Assembly: GCA_023511535.1 (NCBI GenBank)
Contig: JAIMBK010000014.1
Location: forward strand, 1 to 50,730
Length of the DNA stretch: 50,730 nucleotides
Direction of reading: 5' to 3'
Origin: Armatimonadota bacterium
GTDB lineage: Bacteria; Bacillota; Desulfotomaculia; Desulfotomaculales; Nap2-2B
Below the pieces are notes generated by a model that was not told the origin of the DNA, did not search any database, and saw only the letters and a program-made list of their open reading frames with translations. The number at the start of each line of letters is the position of its first letter. The stretch's first letter is position 1. Shown here in pieces: positions 43,334-50,730 of this stretch. A program made the position numbers and the translations under genes.

Positions 43334-44211
43334 TAATGTCCACCTCCGCATCTGCATCCGCAGCCGCATCCCGCACTCTTCCTGCTCTCCTCCCAGCGCT
43401 GGGCCGAAAGCTTTTCTTCCGCCAGGAAAAAGGCGTTCCGGCGCGCCAGTTCGGCGAAATCCACCTGGTGGCCGTCGAATTCGGGGCCGTCCACGCAGAC
43501 GAACTTTGTTTGCCCGCTGACGGTGACCCGGCAGCAGCCGCACATGCCGGTTCCGTCCACCATCAGGGAATTAAGGCTGACGATGGTCTTCAGGCCGTAT
43601 TCCTTCGTCAGGTTGCAGCAGGCCCGCATCATCGGCTGGGGGCCGATGGCCAGCACCAGGGCGATTTGCTCTTTCCCCCGGTCTTCAATCACTTCCTGCA
43701 GCACGTCGGTAACAAATCCCTTTCTTACGTAGGAACCGTCGTCGGTGGTGACAAACAATTCGCTGCACGCTTCCCGCATCTTATCTTCCCAAAACATCAG
43801 TTCTTTCGTCCGCGCGCCCATGATCCCGATGACGTGATTGCCGGCTTCCTTGTAGGCCCTGGCGATGGGAAATACGGGGGCTACGCCTACCCCGCCGCCC
43901 ACGCAGACCACCGTCCCGAAGTTTTCGATGTGCGATGGGGTGCCCAGCGGGCCGACAAAATCCCGGACGCAGTCCCCTGCTTCCAGCGCACCCAACTGCC
44001 GGGTGGTTTTGCCCACCTCCTGAAAGACGATGGTGACGGTCCCCTTTTGCCGGTCAAAGTCAGCGATGGTCAGGGGGATGCGCTCGCCTTCCTCGTGGGT
44101 GCGCAGGATGACGAACTGCCCGGGTTGACATTTTTTCGCTACCCTGGGCGCCGCAATGACCATCAGTTTGATGATTGGTGAAAATACCTGCTTTTCAAGA
44201 ATTTTGTACAT
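43333..44211 (-). CDS. nfnA: Ferredoxin-NADP reductase subunit alpha (NfnA)
   Basis: A 292-residue FAD and [2Fe-2S] subunit related to dihydroorotate dehydrogenase PyrK. FAD binding is at RIPLTIAD, NAD binding at VCVGGGVGVAPVFPIARA, and the [2Fe-2S] cysteines lie in DGTGMCGCCRVTV with a distal Cys in KFVCVDGP. Start ATG 44211, after ggaaagga. The C-terminus ends in an unusual Cys/Gly tail (AGCGCGCRCGGGH). It is separated from the nusB unit by a terminator. Confidence 0.9.
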   Translation of the reverse strand: MYKILEKQVFSPIIKLMVIAAPRVAKKCQPGQFVILRTHEEGERIPLTIADFDRQKGTVTIVFQEVGKTTRQLGALEAGDCVRDFVGPLGTPSHIENFGTVVCVGGGVGVAPVFPIARAYKEAGNHVIGIMGARTKELMFWEDKMREACSELFVTTDDGSYVRKGFVTDVLQEVIEDRGKEQIALVLAIGPQPMMRACCNLTKEYGLKTIVSLNSLMVDGTGMCGCCRVTVSGQTKFVCVDGPEFDGHQVDFAELARRNAFFLAEEKLSAQRWEESRKSAGCGCGCRCGGGH

Positions 44212-44326
44212 GGAAAGTCCTTTCCCCTCCCTCTTCACCTGTATTTTCTTAACATCTTCAGCATATTACTTCGCGCTCATCCCCGTCAATTCCTGCCGGC
44301 CAGAATAATGAACAAATGAATTTTTA

Positions 44327-44357
44327 ACAAAAAAAACTGCTTCCAACAAGCAGTTTG
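44327..44357 (-). terminator. Terminator of the asp23-amaP-nusB unit
   Basis: AAACTGCTT and AAGCAGTTT pair around GTTGG, followed by a run of T on the minus strand, 20 bp after nusB. Confidence 0.9.
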
Positions 44358-44376
44358 CCGGACAGAAAAATTAAAA

Positions 44377-44787
44377 TTATAGATAACCGGCCGGGTCGCG
44401 GACCACCTTGCCCAAAATGCCGTTGATAAAGCGGCTGGAATCGCCGCCGCCGTATACTTTCGCCAGTTCTACCGCTTCGTCCACCGAAACCGCCGGGGGA
44501 ATATCCGCGCAGTAAAAAATTTCAAACAGGGCGAGGCGAATGATATTGCGGTCCACGGCGGCCATCCGGCTCAGTTCCCAGTCGTGGCTGACGCGGGAGA
44601 TGACCCCGTCGATGGCCGACAAATTTTCGAGGGTTCCCCGCACTATTTTTCCGGCAAAGGCCAGGTCATCCTCATTTAGAGGTCTTTGCCGGGCGGCGTA
44701 TTGCATGGCCGCTTCCGGTTGCGCCCTCCCGATATCCACCTGGAACAAAACCTGCAAGGCAAGTTCCCGGGCCTGCCTCCTGCTCAT
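44377..44787 (-). CDS. nusB: Transcription antitermination factor NusB
   Basis: A 136-residue all-helical protein. It begins MSRRQARELALQVLFQVD, and has NIIRLALFEIFYCADIPPAVSVDEAVELAKVYG and GILGKVVRD, all standard NusB. It binds boxA RNA with NusE (S10) during rRNA transcription. It is the last gene of the unit with DUF2273, amaP and asp23, a common Firmicutes arrangement. Confidence 0.96.
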   Translation of the reverse strand: MSRRQARELALQVLFQVDIGRAQPEAAMQYAARQRPLNEDDLAFAGKIVRGTLENLSAIDGVISRVSHDWELSRMAAVDRNIIRLALFEIFYCADIPPAVSVDEAVELAKVYGGGDSSRFINGILGKVVRDPAGYL

Positions 44788-44811
44788 ACCTACCCTCGCT
44801 CTTAAATATAA

Positions 44812-45021
44812 TTAATCTTTTCGAAAAACTCTGGCCAGCAGATCTTTAAAATCGTACTTTTCATCGGCGCGCTTTCCTATATAATACCCGATGCCCGCGC
44901 ACAGCGCAATAAAAAAAGTTTTCAGAAAGCCGTAGAGAATAATCAGCCAGCCGAAAATCAAGCCCAGGATAACGCCGGTTATTTTGCCCCGATGCCTGGA
45001 AAGGAATTCCTGGTAGTCCAT
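44812..45021 (-). CDS. DUF2273 small membrane protein
   Basis: A 69-residue protein with one or two hydrophobic helices (about 14-48) and charged ends, of the DUF2273 type that sits between amaP and nusB in many Firmicutes. It is thought to belong to the Asp23/AmaP envelope-stress complex; the molecular role is unknown. Confidence 0.85.
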   Translation of the reverse strand: MDYQEFLSRHRGKITGVILGLIFGWLIILYGFLKTFFIALCAGIGYYIGKRADEKYDFKDLLARVFRKD

Positions 45022-45054
45022 GAAAGTATGGCACCTCTTTTAAGCAAATCGAAG

Positions 45055-45585
45055 CTATTCGACCCTCGGTTTGCGCGCCGCAAAACTCTTCACAAAAACG
45101 TGCACCTGTTGGACAGGAAGGCCCGTTACTTCAAAAACCTTTTCTTTCACCTGCTCTTGAATGGTTCTGGAAAGATCCGGTATTTGCGTATCCGGGGTAA
45201 CCGTGGCCTGCACCTTGATCCCGATGCCTTCCGGCAGCGCCAGCACTCTGGCCTTTACTTCGCGGACGCCGCTGTTTGGGGAGACTACCTTTTCCACCAG
45301 ATCTTCAATGGCCGTCAGCGCGATGCGCACCTGTCCGGAAGCGCCCTCGTGCACGATCACGTGCTTGCGGGCGGGCCGGATTCCCGCCCAGAAAAGCCTT
45401 GTGCCCATCAAGATCAACAATCCCAGGAAGACAAGGATAATTTCCGGCTGACCCGTCAATGGAAAGAATAACGGCGCCACGATCCTCCAGTCCAGCCACC
45501 CGGCCAGGAAAGGGATCGCGGCGAGCAATAAAAGCGTGAGGATAAAAGTGTAAAGCAATAACAAGCCACGGTCGAAAGGCTGCAC
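45055..45585 (-). CDS. amaP: Alkaline shock response membrane anchor protein AmaP
   Basis: A 176-residue protein with two N-terminal membrane helices (about 7-28 and 47-67) and an Asp23-like cytoplasmic domain (about 75-170, e.g. GQVRIALTAIEDLVEKVV). It tethers Asp23 to the membrane. The start is GTG 45585. The 139-bp spacer upstream, after asp23, holds nothing recognisable. Confidence 0.85.
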   Translation of the reverse strand: MQPFDRGLLLLYTFILTLLLLAAIPFLAGWLDWRIVAPLFFPLTGQPEIILVFLGLLILMGTRLFWAGIRPARKHVIVHEGASGQVRIALTAIEDLVEKVVSPNSGVREVKARVLALPEGIGIKVQATVTPDTQIPDLSRTIQEQVKEKVFEVTGLPVQQVHVFVKSFAARKPRVE

Positions 45586-45723
45586 GCTTAATTGGCCCCC
45601 CCGATTTCAGGTGTCGGTCGCCGGTCCGCGGACGTCAAAAGTTTGCCAGAAATAGAAAGCTTCGTTGGTTGTGCATTTTTCCGCCGGTCCAATTCTAAAA
45701 GACCGAACGGATGGATACCCAAT

Positions 45724-46113
45724 CTACTCTTTAGTCTCCGCACCGCTAAAGGTAACTCCCTGGATGTTTACATTGACCTCCACCACATTTAAGCCGGTCA
45801 TCTCCTGCACGGCGTTCTTGACCTTTTGCTGAATTTGCGAAGCCACCTCGGGAATTTTACTGCCGTATTCAACCACCACGAAGATATCGATGGCCGCTTC
45901 CTTTTCGCCGACGTCTACTTTGACGCCTTTCGACAGGTTTTTGCGCCCCAGCATTTCCGTAATACCGCCCACGATCCCTCCGCTCATGCCGGCCACGCCC
46001 GGAACTTCCGTGGCGGCCAGGCCGGCGATGATCCGCACCACTTCGTCGGCAATGCGGATGGAACCCAGGCCGGTTTTTTCCTGCTGGACGATAATGTCTT
46101 TGTTCTCTTCCAT
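45724..46113 (-). CDS. Asp23/Gls24 family envelope stress protein
   Basis: A 129-residue Asp23 protein. GSIRIADEVVRIIAGLAATEVPG and VDVGEKEAAIDIFVVVEYG are the core motifs; it ends with VNVNIQGVTF. The start is ATG 46113, directly after AAGGAGGTCGAGGCC; the longer frame to 46158 is rejected. It acts with AmaP at the membrane. It lies where accC would usually follow accB. Confidence 0.92.
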   Translation of the reverse strand: MEENKDIIVQQEKTGLGSIRIADEVVRIIAGLAATEVPGVAGMSGGIVGGITEMLGRKNLSKGVKVDVGEKEAAIDIFVVVEYGSKIPEVASQIQQKVKNAVQEMTGLNVVEVNVNIQGVTFSGAETKE

Positions 46114-46232
46114 GGCCTCGACCTCCTTAACTCCCTTGTAAATACTTTCCTTGTCCATCGGGTTAAGTTTATTATACTTTAGATGCCGCTTTTAAGCAAC
46201 CGGGGTGAAATTGAAATTGATATTTATTTTTC

Positions 46233-46661
46233 TCAAGAAACCGGCCGGAGATAAAAAAGGGGCTGGCCGTATTCCACCGGTTCACCGTTTTCAACGAGAA
46301 TCTCAACCACCTCTCCCGTCACTTCGGCCTTGATCTCGTTCATCATTTTCATCGCCTCAATAAGACAAAGGGTTTGCCCTTTTTGAACGATGTCCCCCGG
46401 CTGTACGTAAGGCGGGGCATCGGGAGCGGGTGCCCGGTAAAAGGTGCCGACCATGGGTGAGGCCACCGGGATAAATTTCGCCGTTTCTTTTGTTTCCGCC
46501 GGGGGGGCGAAAGCAGCCGGAACCGGTCTTTCCTCCGCACCCTGCGGCCCGCCGGGATTTTTTTTAATGGCCACCCTCATCCCGTTGCTTTCGATGGATA
46601 ATTCGGAGATGCCCGTCTGGTCAATTAACTTGACCAGTTCCCGGATTTCCCGGAGATCCAT
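46233..46661 (-). CDS. accB: Acetyl-CoA carboxylase biotin carboxyl carrier protein
   Basis: A 142-residue BCCP. An N-terminal helical part (MDLREIRELVKLIDQTGI) is followed by a Pro/Ala linker and the biotinyl domain with EAMKMMNEI; K105 is the biotinylated lysine. It carries CO2 in the first step of fatty acid synthesis. In related genomes accB follows spoIIIAH, as here, but the usual accC is missing downstream. A copy of the 50-nt repeat lies upstream. Confidence 0.94.
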   Translation of the reverse strand: MDLREIRELVKLIDQTGISELSIESNGMRVAIKKNPGGPQGAEERPVPAAFAPPAETKETAKFIPVASPMVGTFYRAPAPDAPPYVQPGDIVQKGQTLCLIEAMKMMNEIKAEVTGEVVEILVENGEPVEYGQPLFYLRPVS

Positions 46662-46685
46662 GCTGCTTCTCCTCCTCCAGCCCCC

Positions 46686-46740
46686 ATTTTCATCATTAGT
46701 GGCGGAAACGAATGTTCATCATGGGCAACTTCCTCGAAAA
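46686..46740 (+). repeat. 50-nt dispersed repeat, copy D
   Basis: ttttcatcattagtggcgga, then aacgaatgttcatcatgggc and aacttcctcgaaaa. It contains AAACGAATGTTC (46706-46717), LexA-box-like. It lies in the accB upstream region. Confidence 0.65.
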
Positions 46741-46813
46741 TAGTTTAACCAGTTGTTACCGCTCCTAAAATATAATCCGGGTGAACGCTCCGGGAAGATA
46801 AAGACCCTGGCGG

Positions 46814-46846
46814 ACAAAAAAACCGGGGTCCGCAATGAACCCCGGC
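46814..46846 (-). terminator. Terminator of the spoIIIA operon
   Basis: CCGGGGT and ACCCCGG pair around TCATTGCGG, followed by seven T on the minus strand, directly after spoIIIAH. Confidence 0.9.
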
Positions 46847-46865
46847 CCCAGCTGGCTGTTTGTGA

Positions 46866-47480
46866 TTACGTTTTGGGGATGACAATGACGTTTTGTTCCC
46901 CCACGCCGGTTCCCCAGGAAACCACTTCGCAAATCTTCGCTATGTCTTCGGGGGTGATTTTGGCCGGCGCCTTGCCCTGCCCCTGCCCCGGGCCCGGCTG
47001 GGCGATCACGGTGACCCCCTTTCCTTCAATGCAGACGGTGGCGTCCCGGTATCCCCTGGCCCGGAGCAGGTGCTCCAGTTCCATTTCCCTGGCCAGTTTA
47101 TCGGTAATGGCCAGAAGTTCCTCTTGCGCCTTTTGGCGCGCCTGTTCACTGGCCGCGGAACTATTGATGATCTCCCGGAGAAGTTCAATTTGGCGGCCCC
47201 GCGTCCGTTCGCGATCCAGCCGGTATTCGATGAAAAAGTCCTCTTTTTGGGCAATGGCCGGCTGGACTGCCTGCCCGGGGGTCAGGCCGGTTGTGGCGCC
47301 GGCACTCTGGCTATCCGGCCGGGGAGCGGGTTTCCATTCAACATTCTGGACGGCTACGGCTTTTTCTCTTTTCAGTAATTTAGTGGGAATTTCCAGGAAC
47401 CCGACGCTAATCAAGGCCGCACCGAAAAGAACGGCCAGCACAAGATAAAGCAGGCGTCTGCGGATAATAATGGAAAGCAT
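46866..47480 (-). CDS. spoIIIAH: Stage III sporulation protein AH
   Basis: A 204-residue bitopic membrane protein: one N-terminal helix (about 9-29), a low-complexity linker, then a C-terminal domain of YscJ/FliF-like ring-building fold (ATVCIEGKGVTVIAQ). In B. subtilis, SpoIIIAH on the mother-cell side pairs with SpoIIQ to form the channel to the forespore. Its ATG follows the spoIIIAG stop directly (TAAATG). Confidence 0.9.
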   Translation of the reverse strand: MLSIIIRRRLLYLVLAVLFGAALISVGFLEIPTKLLKREKAVAVQNVEWKPAPRPDSQSAGATTGLTPGQAVQPAIAQKEDFFIEYRLDRERTRGRQIELLREIINSSAASEQARQKAQEELLAITDKLAREMELEHLLRARGYRDATVCIEGKGVTVIAQPGPGQGQGKAPAKITPEDIAKICEVVSWGTGVGEQNVIVIPKT

Positions 47481-48098
47481 TTATTTCCCTCCTTCCGCCG
47501 GCAGAACGAGAATTTTTTGCGGTTCCACACCCAGGGCTACCTGGACGGCTTTAAACAGGTGCGCTTTGATTACCGGGTCCCTCGCCCCCTCCGCCACGAC
47601 CAGCACGCCCGCAATCCGCGCGGCCTGCTCTTCTTCAAGCACGGGTGCTTCCTTTTGGCCGTCCCGGAGGAGAACGAGCTGCTCGTTGCCGGTGTTTTCC
47701 GTAATCAACCGGGTGCCGCCGGCCTGATCCTTTTCTTCCGTGGTTTTCCGGCCGGTGGTGGTGTTGATGGCGTATTTATCGCGCCGGGAACTGGCCAGGC
47801 GGACGGAGACGTCCACGGCCCCGGCGCCTTCCACCTGGCTGAGCAATTTTTTCAGGCGGGTGGCCAGCATCTCCTCCTCCTGAGCCATTACGGAGGGAGC
47901 GCTGGCTTTTTGTTCACCGGTTTCCGCCGTTGTTTTTTGTTGGCCGCTGTGGCCGGGCTTGCCGCTATTGCCGATTAAAATCAGGAAGATGCCCAGAATG
48001 ATTGCGCCGGCCAGCCAGAGCATTTTTTGCTGCTGCTGCTTCGGAGGATAATCACCGTTTCCGCTGCCGCCCGCTATTTTTTTCCACAACCCTTTCAT
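47481..48098 (-). CDS. spoIIIAG: Stage III sporulation protein AG
   Basis: A 205-residue protein with one membrane helix (about 26-43) and an extracytoplasmic ring-building domain (LKKLLSQVEGAGAVDVSVRL; ARIAGVLVVAEGARDPVIKAHL). SpoIIIAG forms a large ring in the mother cell-forespore channel. It is followed at once by spoIIIAH. Confidence 0.92.
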   Translation of the reverse strand: MKGLWKKIAGGSGNGDYPPKQQQQKMLWLAGAIILGIFLILIGNSGKPGHSGQQKTTAETGEQKASAPSVMAQEEEMLATRLKKLLSQVEGAGAVDVSVRLASSRRDKYAINTTTGRKTTEEKDQAGGTRLITENTGNEQLVLLRDGQKEAPVLEEEQAARIAGVLVVAEGARDPVIKAHLFKAVQVALGVEPQKILVLPAEGGK

Positions 48099-48200
48099 TT
48101 TTCGTCCCTCCTGCTAGAAAACGTACCTTATCGAAAACGGGATTTTTTCCAAAGGAACATGGTAAATCGGTTCCTGCTCATTAACTGTCTGGCGGTTTTT

Positions 48201-48857
48201 TTAACTTCCTTCGCTGACTTTGACCTGTTCCGGGGAGATATTGTAGAAGCTGGCAAGGGTTGCCTTTAGCTTGCTTTTTACTTCCTCCGGCAGGGCGGAA
48301 GACTGGTTTCGCATTTGTTCCCGCCCGGCCTTTCCGGACTCGTCCGGTTTTTGAGCGCCGACCTGGATCTTGACGGGTTCAGTCAGCGCATTTTCCCCCC
48401 GGCCGGCCGGCGGCGCCTTTTTCACCACCAGGCGGATTTCTTTGATCTGGCCGAACTGCGGATTCTTTTCTGCGTCATAGACGTCGACCTCCGCCGATAA
48501 AACCGTTACTTCCCCGCTTAAACCGGCCAGGGCGCCGGCCTGACGGGCCAGCGCGCGCCGGTACTCGGCCAGCGCCCTGGCCCGGTGGTCCTGGCTTAAC
48601 TTGTTCGCCCCGGCCATAATTTCCGGCAGGCCGGTGCCCCCGATCTGGCTGTTGCCGAAGGCCGGTTCGGGCAATTGCAGCGTCCAATCCCCCCGGAACA
48701 GGCTGCCCAGCGTACCAAGGACGGCAATGATCACCAGCAGCCCCATCACCAGCTTGACGTAGCGTTTCATCTCGCCCGCCGGGAGCAGGAGTTCCAGAAA
48801 AACGGCCAGCACCACAAGGACAATCAGGTTTTGAACGAGCAGGCGAATTATTTCCAA
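48201..48857 (-). CDS. spoIIIAF: Stage III sporulation protein AF
   Basis: A 218-residue protein with two N-terminal membrane helices (about 5-27 and 33-52), typical MKRYVKLVMGLLVI, and a soluble C-terminal domain. It is part of the SpoIIIA channel complex. The C-terminal EEVKSKLKATLASFYNISPEQVKV matches the family ending. Confidence 0.9.
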   Translation of the reverse strand: MEIIRLLVQNLIVLVVLAVFLELLLPAGEMKRYVKLVMGLLVIIAVLGTLGSLFRGDWTLQLPEPAFGNSQIGGTGLPEIMAGANKLSQDHRARALAEYRRALARQAGALAGLSGEVTVLSAEVDVYDAEKNPQFGQIKEIRLVVKKAPPAGRGENALTEPVKIQVGAQKPDESGKAGREQMRNQSSALPEEVKSKLKATLASFYNISPEQVKVSEGS

Positions 48858-48878
48858 AGCGGTTCCTCCACCCCGGGG

Positions 48879-50069
48879 TTAGCGGAGCATCACGGTTAGA
48901 TTGCCGACCCCGACTAAAATGGCAATGGTAAAAAAGAAAAGCAACCCTACCACCGAGACCACGGCAAAAACCATCATCAGGCTGCCGCCCAAATCATTCA
49001 AGAGATCAACCACCTGCCCTTCGCCAACGGGTTGAACCAGGGCACCGGCCAGTTTGTAAATCAAAGCCAGGGTAATAATTTTTAACAGCGGAAGGCCCAC
49101 GATCAGCAGCACGGCGACCATTCCGGCGATGCCCGCGGCGTTTTTAATCAACAGCGAGGAGCTGATGATCGCTTCAAGAGCGTCTGCAAACATGCCGCCC
49201 ACGATCGGGATAAAGGCGTCGACGGCAAACCTGGCCGTCCGCAGGGCGATCCCGTCGCCAATCCCTCCGGCCACGCCGCGAATGGCCAGGAGACCCAAAA
49301 AGATGGTGCTGAAAACCCCCAGGATGCCCAGGGCGACGGTTTTTAAAAGGCCGGCCAGGTGGGACAGCCGGAAGTGGGGGGAAAGATTCCCGGCAATGCT
49401 TAACACGGCGGCAAAAAAGATCAGCGGCAGGACAATGTTTTTCGTCAGCGTGCCGAGCAGAGCCAGGCTGGCCAGGATGACGGGGTGAAAAATGGCCGCC
49501 GAAGCGACACCCCCCAGAGTCACCAGCAAAGTAAGCAAAAGGGGGAGCAGGGCCTGCATGAAGGAAACCATTTTGTCCACCACTTCCCGTCCGGTGTTGA
49601 CGGCTAAGGCAAAGGAGCCGACGGCCAGCCCGATCAATACCAGGTAAACCACGGTATAGCTGAGCTGGCCGGTTGTCCCGCGGTCGAAGGCTACGGTCAG
49701 GTTATGCAGGACGGCGCAGATCACGGCCAGAATAATCAACTTGCCTAAAAGGGCCGAGTTGGCCGCTACTTCCCGGAAAAGGCAGGTCAGCAGGTTGTTG
49801 ATCACCCCGGCCGGCGTTAACTCGACCTCCCCTTTGGCCAGCTTAACCAAAAGATCCTTGAAACTCAGTTCCGGTACGGATTTCTGAATTTCGCTGTCCA
49901 GCCGGTCGATGTACCCTTGAATTTCCTGCAGGTCCAGTTCAGCCCGGGGGAGGGGTTCGTTTTTTTGGTCGGGGGGAGTTTGTTCCCCCGCCGGCACCGG
50001 GGCGGCGGCAACTGCCCAGGCCGGCAAGAACAGCCAGGTGCAGATGAACAGCCAGATGAAATGTTTCAT
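48879..50069 (-). CDS. spoIIIAE: Stage III sporulation protein AE
   Basis: A 396-residue polytopic membrane protein with a signal peptide (1-24), an acidic soluble segment (about 40-100) and seven or so helices. VDAFIPIVGGMFADALEAIISSS is the most conserved core of SpoIIIAE. It is the main membrane subunit of the feeding-tube complex. Confidence 0.94.
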   Translation of the reverse strand: MKHFIWLFICTWLFLPAWAVAAAPVPAGEQTPPDQKNEPLPRAELDLQEIQGYIDRLDSEIQKSVPELSFKDLLVKLAKGEVELTPAGVINNLLTCLFREVAANSALLGKLIILAVICAVLHNLTVAFDRGTTGQLSYTVVYLVLIGLAVGSFALAVNTGREVVDKMVSFMQALLPLLLTLLVTLGGVASAAIFHPVILASLALLGTLTKNIVLPLIFFAAVLSIAGNLSPHFRLSHLAGLLKTVALGILGVFSTIFLGLLAIRGVAGGIGDGIALRTARFAVDAFIPIVGGMFADALEAIISSSLLIKNAAGIAGMVAVLLIVGLPLLKIITLALIYKLAGALVQPVGEGQVVDLLNDLGGSLMMVFAVVSVVGLLFFFTIAILVGVGNLTVMLR

Positions 50070-50086
50070 TTTTTCACCTCTGTTTT

Positions 50087-50473
50087 TTACGGCACCAGCT
50101 TGATCAGGGCCTGCAGCACCGCGGCCAGGATGGGCACGGCCAGGATTAACACCAGGATTTTGGCGGCAAATTCAATTTTGACGGCCAGGGCGCCCTCCCC
50201 GGCGTCCCGGCAGATTTGCGCCCCGAATTCGGCGATGTAGGCAATGGCGATGATTTTTAAAATGGTGGCCAGGTAAATTGTGTTCAGGTTGGCCCGGTTC
50301 GCCAGTTCTTTTAACACGTCGATCACCGCGCCGATTTTGCCCAGCACCAGGAAAAAAATGATGATGCCGGCGGCGATGCTTACGGCGGCGGCGATTTCGG
50401 GCTTGTTTTGCCGGATCGTCACGGCCAGCACCGCCGCGACGATCCCGATCCCCACAATTTGCATGATTTCCAT
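50087..50473 (-). CDS. spoIIIAD: Stage III sporulation protein AD
   Basis: A 128-residue membrane protein with four hydrophobic segments. YIAEFGAQICRDAGEGALAVKIEFAAKIL is the conserved SpoIIIAC/AD core. Its stop is 18 bp before spoIIIAE. SpoIIIAC would normally lie directly upstream; here at least 257 bp of repeat-containing sequence comes first. Confidence 0.94.
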   Translation of the reverse strand: MEIMQIVGIGIVAAVLAVTIRQNKPEIAAAVSIAAGIIIFFLVLGKIGAVIDVLKELANRANLNTIYLATILKIIAIAYIAEFGAQICRDAGEGALAVKIEFAAKILVLILAVPILAAVLQALIKLVP

Positions 50474-50730
50474 TACCCGTCGGCCCCCATGAAAATAGGA
50501 ATTGGGAATCGGGAATTAGGGGTCTGACCCTTTTCCCTGATCTGACTATGTTTATTCAAGATTCCTTAGAGAGTTGCCCATGGAAACAATTGTTCTCTCC
50601 ATAAAGTAATGAAAATATGTAAAAGTATTTACCCCTAATTCCTAACCCCTAAATCCTAACCCGGCATAGCCGGAACCAAAAAGGAATTTGCTCATCCATG
50701 CCGAAAACTTAACCAAAACCCGCATGGAGG
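50474..50730. repeat. TTAGGGG inverted repeat element with 50-nt repeat (copy C) upstream of spoIIIAD
   Basis: A block at 50496-50523 (gaattgggaatcgggaattagggg) faces a C-rich block at 50631-50662 (cccctaattcctaacccc). Between them, on the minus strand, lies copy C of the 50-nt repeat (50562-50616) with GAACAATTGTTT. Outside the right block is CCGGCATAGCCGG. I see no gene to the right edge. Confidence 0.7.

Overview
The window looks like the chromosome of an anaerobic, spore-forming, Gram-positive Clostridia member, most likely Peptococcaceae/Desulfotomaculaceae-like. This rests on five SpoIIIA proteins, an alpha/beta SASP, S-layer-homology (SLH) and copper-amine-oxidase-N wall proteins, the electron-bifurcating NfnAB pair, selenocysteine insertion genes, and a menaquinone-type UbiA/UbiD/UbiE cluster. 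Base composition is GC-rich. Almost every gene is on the minus strand; only rnhA and one tRNA-Pro are on the plus strand. Assignments rest on reading motifs and gene order. No database search was run, and genus-level placement is an inference.

Layout, left to right (minus-strand transcription runs right to left). 1-3.8 kb: a DUF499 ATPase and a partial partner gene, the start of what may be a defence operon that runs off the left edge. 4.0-6.8 kb: a CopA-type copper ATPase with a tiny membrane protein. 7.0-16.3 kb: the most interesting block. A cobalamin riboswitch with terminator is followed by three surface proteins built from transcobalamin-like modules and by an ECF transporter (T, fused A, S). 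16.5-20.7 kb: PurSL fusion, PurQ and a short ArgA-type acetyltransferase. 21-25 kb: universal stress protein, RNase H1, and a feoA-feoB-zinc ribbon operon behind Fur-like boxes. 25-27 kb: a small acidic Cys-rich protein, an LpdD-like prenylated-flavin chaperone candidate and a MidA-type methyltransferase. 27.2-30.6 kb: selA-selB. 30.6-34.5 kb: a late menaquinone cluster including a polyprenyl-synthase homologue that lacks its metal-binding motifs. 34.6-38.6 kb: speD, a phosphatase-like membrane protein and a glycosyltransferase. 38.7-39.5 kb: ferredoxin, SASP, tRNA-Pro. 39.5-46.7 kb: folD, xseA, nfnB-nfnA, nusB, DUF2273, amaP, asp23, accB. 46.9-50.5 kb: spoIIIAH-AG-AF-AE-AD.

Two themes stand out. 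(1) The B12 block appears to be a dedicated corrinoid capture and uptake system. Transcobalamin-like alpha-barrel and DUF4430 beta modules occur both fused (with three SLH repeats) and split into separate proteins, under a B12 riboswitch, and no ordinary BtuF-type binding protein is visible. (2) Many intergenic spaces hold degenerate telomere-like GGGGTTAGGGATTAGGG blocks. On the coding strand they are G-rich just after stop codons (often supplying the TAG itself) and C-rich just before Shine-Dalgarno sequences. Several carry a further ~50-nt repeat with a LexA-box-like core, and a second GGCACAAAG repeat family occurs in two places. These repeats sit where expected operon partners (xseB, spoIIIAC next to spoIIIAD) are missing.
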